The translations under genes and the position numbers were made by a program. DNA of 64,000 nt from Nannochloropsis salina CCMP1776 (lineage: Eukaryota; Sar; Eustigmatophyceae; Eustigmatales; Monodopsidaceae), in assembly GCA_004565275.1 (NCBI GenBank), contig SDOX01000095.1, forward strand, positions 164,798 through 228,797. Reading direction: 5' to 3'. Positions within the stretch are counted from its first letter, which is position 1, and each line of letters opens with the position of its first letter. The notes under the pieces were generated by a model that saw only the letters and a program-made list of their open reading frames with translations, was not told the DNA's origin and did no database searches. Below, piece by piece: positions 48,701-57,938 of the stretch.

Positions 48701-49918
48701 TACGGAGGAGGGAGGGGAAGGGAGGGAGGCCGGTGGCACTTCCGGGGGGGGATCCCTGGTGAGGGGTGGGAGGGGACAAGGGAGGGAGGGCAAGAGGAAG
48801 GAGGAAAGAAAGTGAGGCGGTCGGGCAGGAGAGGGGATCTTGGAGAGGAAGGGGGAGGAGGCGCGCGGAGTAAGGAGAGGGTGCAAGAGAGGGTTGGGGA
48901 TGGGGGGGGGAGAACGGGGAGGAGGAGGGGAGGATCGCGAGGGCAGGCTGGGTCGACTGGCATAGAGCGAGAGGAGGAGGAGGAGGAGGAGAAGGAGGAG
49001 GAGAAGGAGGAGGAGAGGGAGGAGGAGGAGCAGGAGGAGGAGGAGAGGGAGGAGAAGGAGGAGGAGGAGGAGGAGGAGGGAGGGAAGAGTGGCGGGAGGG
49101 AAAAGTGCGTGGGGGAGGAGAAGGGAGAGACGTGGGCAAGAGAGGAGGATGGCCAGGGTCGCCACAACCTCATCCGCACTCTCTATCGCCGGGTCCTTCG
49201 CCTCCTCCCTCCCCCCCGTTCCCTGCTCCTTCCCCCCCCCACCCGCCCCTCTTCCCCCTCCCCGGACCATGCAGAGAGTCCGCCATCGCCTCCCTCGTCC
49301 CCCTGCTCCCTCCCTGCCTCGCCCCAGCCACCCCCCTCGCTTTTTGACGAGCAGGTGCGGGTCTACCTCGCCCTTCTGGAGGGGGCAGAGCGCTTTGTGG
49401 AGATGGCCGGTTTCCTTCTGGGGAGGGAGGGAGGGAGGGAGGGAGGGAGGGAGGGGCGGCTGGTATCAGGCTGGCAGGAGGCGCTGGGCGTCTTGGACCG
49501 GCTGGCATGGGAAGAGGAGGGAGAGCGGAGGAGGGCGGGGGGGGCAGGTGGCGTGACCGTGTGGACCGCGGCGCGTCATGCCGTCTTCTGCTTCCTGCTC
49601 AGGGAGGCCGTGGCGGGTGATGCGGAGGAAGGGAAAGGGCCGGAGGGAAGGGCGGAGGTCCTGGAGTCGGTCATGCGCCGCCGTCCCCCCACCCTCCAAG
49701 GCCAAGACGTGCGCTTTATCGCGCAGGAAGCCGAGGAGGGAGAGGAAGGGGGCGAGGGGGCGAAGATGGGGGAAGGGGAAAGGGAGGCGGGACTCATGGG
49801 TGGGACGGAGCAGGAAGTGGAGAGGAAGAGAGCATGGGCCGTGCAATATTGCCTCTCGATATTAGCGAGGGAGGGAGGAAGGGGAGGGCAGGAGGCGGGA
49901 GGAGGAGGGAGGCAATAG
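45724..49918 (+). CDS. Very large unrecognised protein, possible β-propeller plus helical tail
   Basis: Exon 1 45724-45789 (22 codons) splices to 45966-47097 and then 47157-49918; total 1,298 aa. Exon 1 is tentative; the first ATG of the second exon is at 46020. Residues ~40-380 contain propeller-like blades, for example REQSIFDGLTSHKVRMKARV, RRFLAGLANGRVEEVPGLVL and VRLLAVQEDGMVRLWAL, the last resembling a WD40 or nucleoporin blade. The next ~300 residues continue with β-rich segments (GSRGCWLVTATHVHYNAYAT; HLLHRLLLPPASDERAFL). From ~680 on it is helical and very charged, with long Gly/Arg/Glu and poly-Glu runs from GGGA and GAG repeats. The layout recalls nucleoporin or vesicle-coat scaffolds, but I cannot place it. 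Convergent with DRE2. Confidence 0.7.
47701..47741 (+). repeat. In-frame (GGGA)n tract inside the large unrecognised gene
   Basis: The tetranucleotide GGGA is repeated about ten times in the exon. Because 12 bases are four codons, it translates to a Gly-Arg-Glu-Gly repeat, and frame is kept on both sides. Similar tracts occur at 49424-49454 in the same gene. Confidence 0.85.
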
Positions 49919-50193
49919 CGAAGGAAGACGACGGAAAACTCGGACACTCCGCGAAGCGAGCGGGCGACGCCCACCACCCGCAAGCCCATTCCTCCATCTC
50001 ATCTATTTCGCGCATTTTTTCTTTCGTGCTCCCCCCGCGGTCCTCGCCTCCCTTCCCCTCTCCCTTTCCCGCCCACACCCCACGACCTTCCCCAGCCCCA
50101 TGCACGGCCTCTACTCGACGCCCAACCCCCTCCCCTCCCTCCCCTCCTTCCCCCTCCCTCCCTCCCTCCTTCCCCCCCCCGCACCAACCCGCC

Positions 50194-51358
50194 CTAGTCC
50201 AGCTTCAGGACCAGCTTTTCTTGGCCCGGCTCGAAGGCTGGCTTGCCCAGGAAGGGGCAGCCCCCGCACCGGAAGGCGTCGCCCTTGTAGCAGTTCCCGC
50301 ACGAGGACACCGAGGCCTCGAGCTCCTCCTCGCTCATCACGGGCAGGGCCACCCCGCCCCGCCCCTCCTCCTGCTCGGCGCGTCCACAGCTGCAGTTCTT
50401 GCACGCGCGTTTCTTCGTCTCGCACCCCAGCCCCTGCTCCCGCTCCGCCCTCTTCGCCGCCAGACCCGCCATCACCTCGGCGTCCTCAAGCAGCGAGTCG
50501 GGGTCAATCAGCTCTCCCTCCGCCCCTCCCTCTTCCCCTACCTCCCCATCCACGTCTGTCAGCCTCCACGTTGCCGCCGACTGCCCCGTGGAGGAGGAGG
50601 AGGAGCTAGCGGGGCGGGGGAGGGAGAAAGGGAGGGACACCGAGGCCGCCGCCCCCACCTCCCACTGCGGCTTGTGGGCGATAAGGCTCGCGCTACTCGA
50701 GGCGGAGGCCGGTAACACCTCTACATCCACAAAACCAGCCAGTAGGAGCTGCATTTTCATGCCTGCACACGTCTCTTCTTTTCCTCCCTTCACCTCCCCG
50801 TCACCGGCGTCGCTACTGCAGAGCTTGACAACCAGCTCTCCCTCTGGGGCCAGAGCCTCGAAACAAGCCTTCAGGGCTGCCTCGGTCCCAGGAGAGGCGG
50901 TATCTGCCACGGTGGAAAGAAACACGATGACCTGTATGTTATACAGGAGGCAGCGTGAGACATGAGGATAGGGCGAACGTGCTAAACTAAGCGGGTACTA
51001 CAATCAAACGAAATACCACATTGAAGTCTTCGTACGTCCATAAAAAATCACGCCACGCATTTTCATTGGATTGCTCGTCTATCCTTTTTTTTTCGAATGA
51101 CATTGACAAATAAGACCTTTCATTTTCATCACCCGGACATGTTGCAAGCGGTGTCGCCTACCATGTGGTAGAAACAGGATACTTCTAAAATGAGTCACCT
51201 CCTCATCCCGCGCGTACCTTCTTGACCAGTTCAGTGGTGGTGGGCGTAAAAGATGTCAACGACTGAACATGGCTATGACTATTTATTTCCTTGGATAGGT
51301 CGGACGCTTTGGTTTCGAGGGCACTGTGGTCGTAGAGGATGATGGTGCTGCCGCTCAT
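50194..51358 (-). CDS. DRE2: Anamorsin/DRE2, cytosolic Fe-S cluster assembly factor
   Basis: Two minus-strand exons, 51358-51218 (47 codons) and 50931-50194, phase 0; 292 aa. The N-terminal domain is a degenerate SAM-methyltransferase fold: ELVKK-VIVFLSTVADTASPG and LKACFEALAPEGELVVKLCS. A Ser-rich linker leads to EGELIDPDSLLEDAEVM. The C-terminal cluster domain has motif A (CETKKRACKNCSCG) and the twin CX2C motif B CGNCYKGDAFRCGGCPFLGK, both diagnostic for CIAPIN1/DRE2. It accepts electrons from the diflavin reductase TAH18/NDOR1 in early cytosolic Fe-S assembly. An upstream in-frame stretch to 51400 starts only with GTG, so the ATG at 51358 is preferred. Confidence 0.96.
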
Positions 51359-51550
51359 GCTCGAGACGTCCGTCGTTTCGCTTGCCCTGTCTGTCGCCAC
51401 CGAAAAGCGTCTTTGTGACGAGAACGAATCATAAAGAGCAAACTTTTGACGGCACTTTGCTAAAAAGAAGTGTGATGCAAGACCTTCAACGCCTCTTAAG
51501 GCAACAGCACGCTTTCTGCGCCCGGCGGGGACGAGCCCTCTCGCGCGGCG

Positions 51551-51739
51551 CCCGTGATGTTTCTCGTCCCTCAGCCATCACTATATTACCCCCCGTAATG
51601 TTTTTCGTCCCTCAGCCATCACTATATTACCCCCCGTAATGTTTCTCGTCCCTCAGCCGGCACTTTTTTAATCCCCGTGACGTTTCTCGTCTCTCAGCCG
51701 TCACTATGTCAGTCCCCCCTTGCGCAATGTTTCTCGTTA
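51551..51739. repeat. 41-bp tandem repeat array, about 4.5 units
   Basis: Units start at about 51551, 51592, 51633 and 51674, with a partial fifth near 51715. The core is GTTTCTCGTCCCTCAGCC followed by a variable AT-rich half ending in a C-run. Units 1 and 2 are nearly identical; units 4 and 5 diverge. The same core reappears at 53740-53775 beyond the hAT transposase, in the same orientation. Confidence 0.88.
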
Positions 51740-51985
51740 AACTTTACCCTGCAAGGGATGACCAATTGGGGTCACCCATCACTGGTAAGCTTCTGTTTAT
51801 GAATGACGCTTGACTTGGAGAGGGTGACCCAACACAAATATGTGGGCCTTTTGTGGCAAAAACAAGGCGAATTCAGGCCTGGGAACGCGGCAAAAGGGAG
51901 AAATGAGGGGGGGGAAAGGAAATGAGAGGGGGAAGAAAAGGATACAGAAGGAGGAAGAGGGTCGTCGCTCTCGATCGCTCATTTC
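51740..51985. other. Left interior of the hAT-like element
   Basis: Between the repeat array and the transposase ORF. A plus-strand open stretch (51840 onward) has basic charged residues but no BED zinc finger or other recognised domain. Confidence 0.4.
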
Positions 51986-53353
51986 GTGCCCTGCCGTCTC
52001 CTGCTTGCTTCTCTTCCGCCGCGTCCGCGACGTGGTGAACTACCACGCCTACAGACCGAACAGCAAGCTGTTCCTGCGCTGCTGCAACAAGACGGTTGGG
52101 GCCGGGGCCGAAGAGACGCGCTGGACTGGGCTGTATCTATTGGCGAGCGCGTGCACGAGCAGCGGGCGCATCTGGTACAGTTTCGAGATGCACACCTGGG
52201 CGTAAAGCAGTGCTGCCTGACGCCGCAGGGGCACCAGCTGCAGGGGCAGCTGCTGGCGGTGCTGGAGCCCTTCAAGGAGGCCATGGACGTATTCCAGACT
52301 ACGCACTCAGTCGTCATCTCCAAGCTTTACCCTATCCTCCTCCAAATTTACAGCGATCTGACCAGCGACGCGGCAATACTCGTCATCCCCGGGGCCAAGG
52401 AGGGCATCGCGGCATCAGAGCTCCTGCCGCCGGGAAAGGAACTGCGGATGCGCCTCGCCACCAGCCTCCAAGCGCGATGGCTCGGCGTGAACAAGGGTGA
52501 GGCTGCCGAGGACTTGACTGTCTGCGGCTCCGCCGCCTACTTAGACCCGCGGAGCATTGCGGTGCAGCTTCTCTTCCACCTACGGCAAGAGGATGGCACC
52601 ATATTATTACACCACATGCACCAGGCATTGAATCGCCTGCTGAGGGAGCGCATGGAGGACATCATCGCCTTCCTGGAGCGCGAGGCCGCTCGCACCCCGA
52701 CGGCCCCGTGGACGACGCGCGCCATTATCCACTACCACAAGGAGAGGGCAGCGGTGGCGCAGCATCACCAGCAGGAGGAGAAGCACCACACGCAGGGACA
52801 GGAGGGTGCCGATGGCGGGTCACCTCCCACGAAGCGTTTGAAGAGCTGGTGGGCCTCCCTGCAGGCGGAGCTCCTCCGTGAATGCGGTAGGGCCGTGGGG
52901 GTCGGCGAAGGTGGCGGCGTGGGCGAGGGCGGGCCCAAGCAATACATCACTAAGATAGTGGCGACGCAGCTCTTCAAGGAAGATTTGGTCGCGTATGGCC
53001 AATTCTGGAGGCCGGAGTGTATCGCCGTGCACGGGCTGCCGATTGAGAAGGAGGAGTGCCCTCTCGTGTCGTTTTGGGGGTTGATGAAAAACAGAGAGAG
53101 CATACCTGTCTTATGCTTCCTCGCCCACGTGATACTCTCCCTGCAACCCTCCTCCACCGATACCGAGCACCTCTTTTCCGACAGCAGTTTAACTTTGAGT
53201 GAGCGCCGCCAGTCCTTGGATGCGCAGCGACTGGATGATTTGGTGGTTGTGAAGGAGAACTGGGACGACTTCCACCTCAAGTTCACCAACGAGAAGGAGG
53301 AGAATAAGAGGAAGATGAGGGTAGACCACAACAAAAACATTGGAAAGGGATGA
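51986..53353 (+). mobile_element. hAT-family transposase, probably degenerate
   Basis: A 455-codon open frame without a good ATG at its 5' end; the first useful in-frame ATG is at about 52284. It has the hAT core pattern LLAVLEPFKEAMDVFQTTHS followed by SKLYPILLQIYSDL and CGSAAYLDPRSIAVQLLF. The C-terminal hAT dimerisation domain is clear: FWGLMKNRESIPVLCFLAHV, STDTEHLFSDSSLTLSERRQ and LDDLVVVKENWDDF. The N-terminal BED zinc finger and first catalytic Asp region are not visible, so the copy is probably truncated or its 5' exons have decayed. Base composition is GC-rich and unlike the flanking AT-rich DNA. The product would cut and paste the element via short terminal inverted repeats. Confidence 0.85.
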
Positions 53354-54250
53354 AAAAAGCGCACGCGGTCATGAAGCAGCAGGAAGGTGTTGCTTCAGAA
53401 GAAAATTTACGACTGTTGACATTGAAGAGACAGAAGAGCAGAGTGAAAGACTTTGTTTACTTAACTTATATAAACGCTATTTATATATTGCCCAGATGCC
53501 CGATTTGTGTGTCGGAAAAAGCTTTTTGATACTCTAAAATGTTCACCTGAGGCTACGCCCTTCCTTCGAACCCCCCCACTTTGATGCCGCGCTTGGGTGC
53601 GGCGCAGGCGTCCGACAGGCCAAGTCTCATGCATGAGTCATTACTATTCATCGATTTCTTGGCCGTCATTCATAAATAACCAAATATTAGTGAGGATGAC
53701 GGCCCTGAGTTCATCGTCCACGCAGCCGTTACGCTATGACTCCCTTGATGTTTCTCGTCCCACAGCCGTTACGGTAACGGCCGTCTCTCGTTCCCGCCGC
53801 AGAGAGCCCTAGGGCTTTCGCAACCAGGAAGCGTTTAAAAACTCGAAGATCGCTTCACGTTCAAGCTATTGTCCAAATGTATTGGCACATACTTTAGAAG
53901 TCTCCTGCCTTTTTTTCGTCGGCACTTGGCACTTTGCGTTCCCCTCGTTTCTATTCATTGAAGACTTCTAATTGAGACCACTTGGCATATCTCCTCCCAT
54001 TCCCGAACCGGCGCGCCGCTTCGCCGTCATGCTCGCACTTGTATTTGTCTATGGGTGAAAGATCGCCTTTCCCGCCGCACATGTGCACACAGCCCAAACA
54101 AAATCTATGATCTCTAACAAATCTATCAACGCACTTTCCTTTCGCTTTCCGTCCTACGTGAACAGGTCTACTTCGAATAGCCGTTGGTTTCTTTCTTTTC
54201 TCGTTGCGCAAAGAACACTCCTTGGCGACTTTCCATTCTTTCACCACACC
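53354..54250. other. Right flank of the hAT-like element and MYB upstream region
   Basis: No gene recognised. Repeat-family copies sit at about 53705-53790 (separate entry). The MYB frame is open from 54107 with another ATG, so a longer N-terminus is possible. Confidence 0.45.
53705..53800. repeat. Further copies of the GTTTCTCGTCC repeat family
   Basis: TGATGTTTCTCGTCCCACAGCC at 53738-53768 and shorter variants (TTCATCGTCCACGCAGCC; GTCTCTCGTTCC) on either side repeat the core of the 51551-51739 array, 2 kb away across the transposase and in the same orientation. Confidence 0.75.
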
Positions 54251-56647
54251 ATGATCTCGTCCCTATACCTACCTGGAGGGCGAAAGGACGACGAGGTCGC
54301 TGGGGCTTACGATGTTAATATGGGCGGCATTCCAGGGGCCGGCGACCCCCTCCAAACCCACTATTCTACATTCCATCACCACATGCCGCGAGACGCCTAC
54401 ACTCAACCCCAATACACCTCGCACCCCTTTGAGGTGGACGAAGGATTCTGCGTGGCGATGGACAAGGACGTGAGCGGTACCAAGGAGGAGGACACCTACA
54501 TGTACTCGACGACAGGGCAGCGTTCTTTTCAGCCCGACTTCGCCGCCGCGCCCTCGTCCTCCACATTTCCTTGCTCCCTCTCCTTCTCCACGCAGACGGT
54601 GCCGCAGTCGGCCTCCCACCCGTCTCCCATGGACCTTTCTGGTGGGCAGCAACAATCGCGGCGGCAGGGCGGACGGAGCGACGGGGGCCGACCGTCCCCG
54701 GTGGGTGTCCCGGACACGGACGAAGACACCGATACAGCCGCTGGGAGCATGAAAGGGCCCATCCTGGAGGTGTTAAGCAAGTCGATCCCCATTCCTAAAA
54801 ACTACACAGCCCCCAAGAAGCCCCGGAAACAGCCGGTGGCGTCAGTCAAATGGACCGCCGAGGAGGACGAGCGCCTGCGGGAGGTGGTCGCTGCACAAGG
54901 GGCCAAAAACTGGCGCCGCGTGGCGGAGATACTGGACTGCCCTGGCCGCACGGACGTTTCGTGCCAACACCGGTGGAACAAGGTGCTGCGGCCGGGCCTG
55001 AAGCGTGGCGCGTGGACGGAGGAGGAGGACGCGGTGGTGAAGAAGATGGTGATTGCGACGGGTCTGGAGGAGATCCGGTGGTCGGTCGTGGCGGACGCCT
55101 GCCCCGGGCGCATGGGGAAGCAGTGCCGCGAGCGCTGGTTCAACCACTTGGACCCGGACATCAACCGGGCGGAGTGGAGTCCCGAGGAGGACAGGATTCT
55201 CTACGAGACGCACCTGGTCTTCGGGAACCGGTGGACCGAGATCGCCAAATTCGTCCCAGGGCGGACGGAGAACGCGGTCAAGAACCGGTGAGGGAGGGAG
55301 GGAGCGAGGAAGCGAGGGAGGAAAAGGCGTGGTCTTGGGCCCTGTCTGTGTGCCCCTTCCTGCGTCATTCCTGTGGTGCGGCAGGGCTTCGGTACCGTCG
55401 ATCCACTCGCGCAACGCTCTCACACCTCTCCCTCCCTCCTCCCCTCCCTCCCTCCTCCCCTCCCTCCCTACCTCAACCTCCCCCTCCCTCCCCACCTCCC
55501 CTATAGCTTCAACAGCGCCACCTTCAAAAATTGGGTGAGGGCCCAAGGCCTCGTTCTCCGCGCCCCCGGCGCCCCTCCCGCCCCCGCGGCTGCCCTCCCC
55601 GAGATCCCTCCCCCCACTCTCAAACGCCGTAAACCCAAGCGCGCTGCCGGCACCTCCGCCGCTGCCGCAACCAAGACCACCCACACCCGCGACAGCACCG
55701 CTGACCGTGGCGGGGACGCCGAGGTGAGCCCAAGCAAATGCCAGGGGGTCCCGGTTCCCGCAGCCGGTGGGAGACTCAGCTGCAAGCGTGTCCGGGAGCC
55801 CAAGAAGAACAACTCCGCCTCCTCCTCCTCCTCCTCCTCCTCCTCCTCCTCCTCCTCCTTTCCCTCCTCCTTTCCCTCCTCCCTTCCCTCCTCCTCCTCC
55901 TCTTCTTCCTCCTCCTCCTCTACCTCCTCCTCGATTTCTGCTGGCCAGCCCTCCTGCCCCACGGCCTCCATCCAGGGCGTGGACGCCGGCTCAACCATCT
56001 CGTCCCTCTTTCCCTCGTACCCTTCCTCCTCCTCCTCCTCCTCCTCCTCCTCCTCCTCCCTGCCTTCCTCCACCGCTTCCTCCTCCTCCTCCTCCATCCT
56101 AACCCACCAAGCTGCATTCTCCCCCCTGGTTTCCTCCTCCCCTTCCTTCTCCTCCTCCACCACCTCCTTCACGCACGTCCACCCGCCCAAGAGGGTCTTC
56201 TCCAATTCCCCCTCCTTCTCCTCCTCCTCCTCCTTGCACCCCTACGCCCTTTCCCTCTACGCTCAGGGGAGCCACCAAAGTGACGACTTCCTCTCCACTG
56301 CGTCTTCGACCTTGACCTCCGCCCCCACTGCCCTCTCGCAGCACCAGCGCATCTCCTCCTCCGACATAGTGCGGGAGCTGCAAACCTGGCTGAGCCTCGG
56401 GGACCCTGTCCCCCTGGGCCCGCCCTCCATCCCGCCCTCCTTCACCGCCTCGACCCACATGACAGACCAGCAGTTGCCATGCGAGCAAGGCGGGCGAAGT
56501 GGGAACTTGTCGATATTCCAAGCGCAAGATTTGATGCCCCGCGTCGAGAAAGGCCATGAGCAGGAGGGGAGGGAGGCGCCGGAGGACGCAAGCTATGATT
56601 TTGTGTCCGGTGCGTCCACTTCCTCCCTCTTTCTTTCGGATCTATGA
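54251..56647 (+). CDS. Three-repeat (R1R2R3) MYB transcription factor
   Basis: Two exons, 54251-55287 and 55507-56647, phase-2 GT-AG intron inside R3; 725 aa. Each MYB repeat shows its Trp triad: R1 VKWTAEEDERLREVVAAQG...NWRRVAEIL (~199-249); R2 RGAWTEEEDAVVKKMVIATG...RWSVVADACPGRMGKQCRERW (~252-304); R3 AEWSPEEDRILYETHLVFGN...RWTEIAKFVPGRTENAVKNR (~305-355). This is the animal/plant c-MYB/3R-MYB class that binds AACNG-type sites and in plants controls G2/M genes. A basic patch (KRRKPKR) follows and may be a nuclear signal. The C-terminal half is dominated by poly-Ser tracts from TCC repeats. A longer start at 54107 is possible. Confidence 0.93.
55819..56108 (+). repeat. (TCC)n/(CTC)n microsatellites coding poly-Ser in MYB
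   Basis: At least three in-frame runs of TCC (55819-55858, 55889-55935, 56025-56060, with more near 56080-56100) encode poly-serine, interrupted by Phe/Pro codons. They keep frame throughout the exon. Confidence 0.85.
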
Positions 56648-57277
56648 GAGCCGTGGTACCAGGGGATCTGGGACGGCAGTGGAAGCAATGGTGGTGACGG
56701 GGATGGCGGGAGGGAGGAAGAGGCTTGACTTGACGGCTTGGGCCTGCGGGTGCGTAAATTACCCAAAAGGACGCTGCTCCGCTTCGATTGTGGCTTGTGA
56801 CGCCATTTGTCGGATACCAGTGCGTTCCAGGGACTGGTATGGTCGGAGATGGAAGGGAGGGAGGGCGGGAATGAGGCATGGGGGTAGTCAGGCTGACGGA
56901 CGTGGAGACACCACCGCCTGTCGAACTTCCAAGGACCGCTTACTCGCACTTGCTGAATGGAGTACTATACTTCATGTCGTCTTTACATTTTTGCATGAGT
57001 GCATCGGGTGTTGTCTTTTTGAAATCCATCCCAGGACCCATAAAGCTACTGATCCGAACAAGCAGATCGTGAGCTCTCTGACCGTCACTTTTGGGAAGAC
57101 TTGATAAAATGTGCATGTCTGACTGTAGATAGGGTACAGGCCTTGCAAAGGAGAATAGGGAGCTCTCTTGTCGACTTGAGAGAAAAAAAAGGGCTCATTG
57201 ACTCAAAAGTCAAAAGGATAAAATATTTAGACACAATGGGGACGTGACCAATGGGCGCAGAATGCTTTTTTGGTCTG
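56648..57277. other. Intergenic, no gene seen
   Basis: 3' flank of MYB and of the small minus-strand candidate gene. Confidence 0.45.
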
Positions 57278-57713
57278 CTACGACTTTTTCTCATTGACGA
57301 GGGTTATGAAATTATTCTGCAACCAATTCTCAAGATCCTGCGGCCCCTTGACAACGTAAATCGTCTGTAGACAGCTTTTGCCATCTTTCGATTGGGCCCC
57401 AAATGCCTACATTTCCCTCCGGGACGACGCGTGGGGGGAGGTTCAAAGAAAGACAACAGCGTCCATGATTACAGTTGTTGTTTTCTGGTGAACCAACATT
57501 ACATCTTTGTGTCCTTGTCTTCAAGGAGCCATAGACTATCTTGAGTGCAAGCTTCCCAGAAGGCTCGGTGCAATGCATTTTTGTCATTTAAAAACCAACC
57601 TCGGAAAGTAACGGCCAGGTCGAAGCCCGTGGCCGGTCTCGCGGTATGGTACAGTACTCGTCGCACACACGAACAACGCCGGGGGTAGCGGCTTTTGCAC
57701 TCAATTGTCTCAT
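57278..57713 (-). CDS. Candidate small two-exon gene (80 aa)
   Basis: The second exon, 57406-57278, reads convincingly: AFGAQSKDGKSCLQTIYVVK, then GPQDLENWLQNNFITLVNEK and KS-stop. A first exon with matching phase is 57713-57600 (MRQLSAKAATPGVVRVCDEY), ending before a weak GTTGGT donor. Another frame through the same DNA (DLAVTFRGWFLNDKNALHRA) also looks protein-like, so the 5' structure is uncertain. No family recognised. Divergent from the NAA25-like gene. Confidence 0.4.
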
Positions 57714-57938
57714 ACATTGTCCTGTGAGGCAGCGGGAATGTCAGCTGCCTTGTTATTTATCTCAAGTGGTCTCTATCGGCAGCGGTGTCGAAGTATCTAG
57801 GGCTGAGAGCTTTCACACCGGACGCATCGTCAAGCCCTAATACTGGGCTGCAATGAGCATCCATCGAACATATATGTGATCAGTTTGTTGATTACTGCGG
57901 ACATTTGACTCATCCCCTTCATTTCTTAGCGCCGAGGC

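Noticed and set aside
46020-49300. Long minus-strand ORFs opposite the large gene, rich in Ser/Pro
   Set aside because: They are shadows of GGGA/GAG repeats on the plus strand, with no start context, domain or splice logic.
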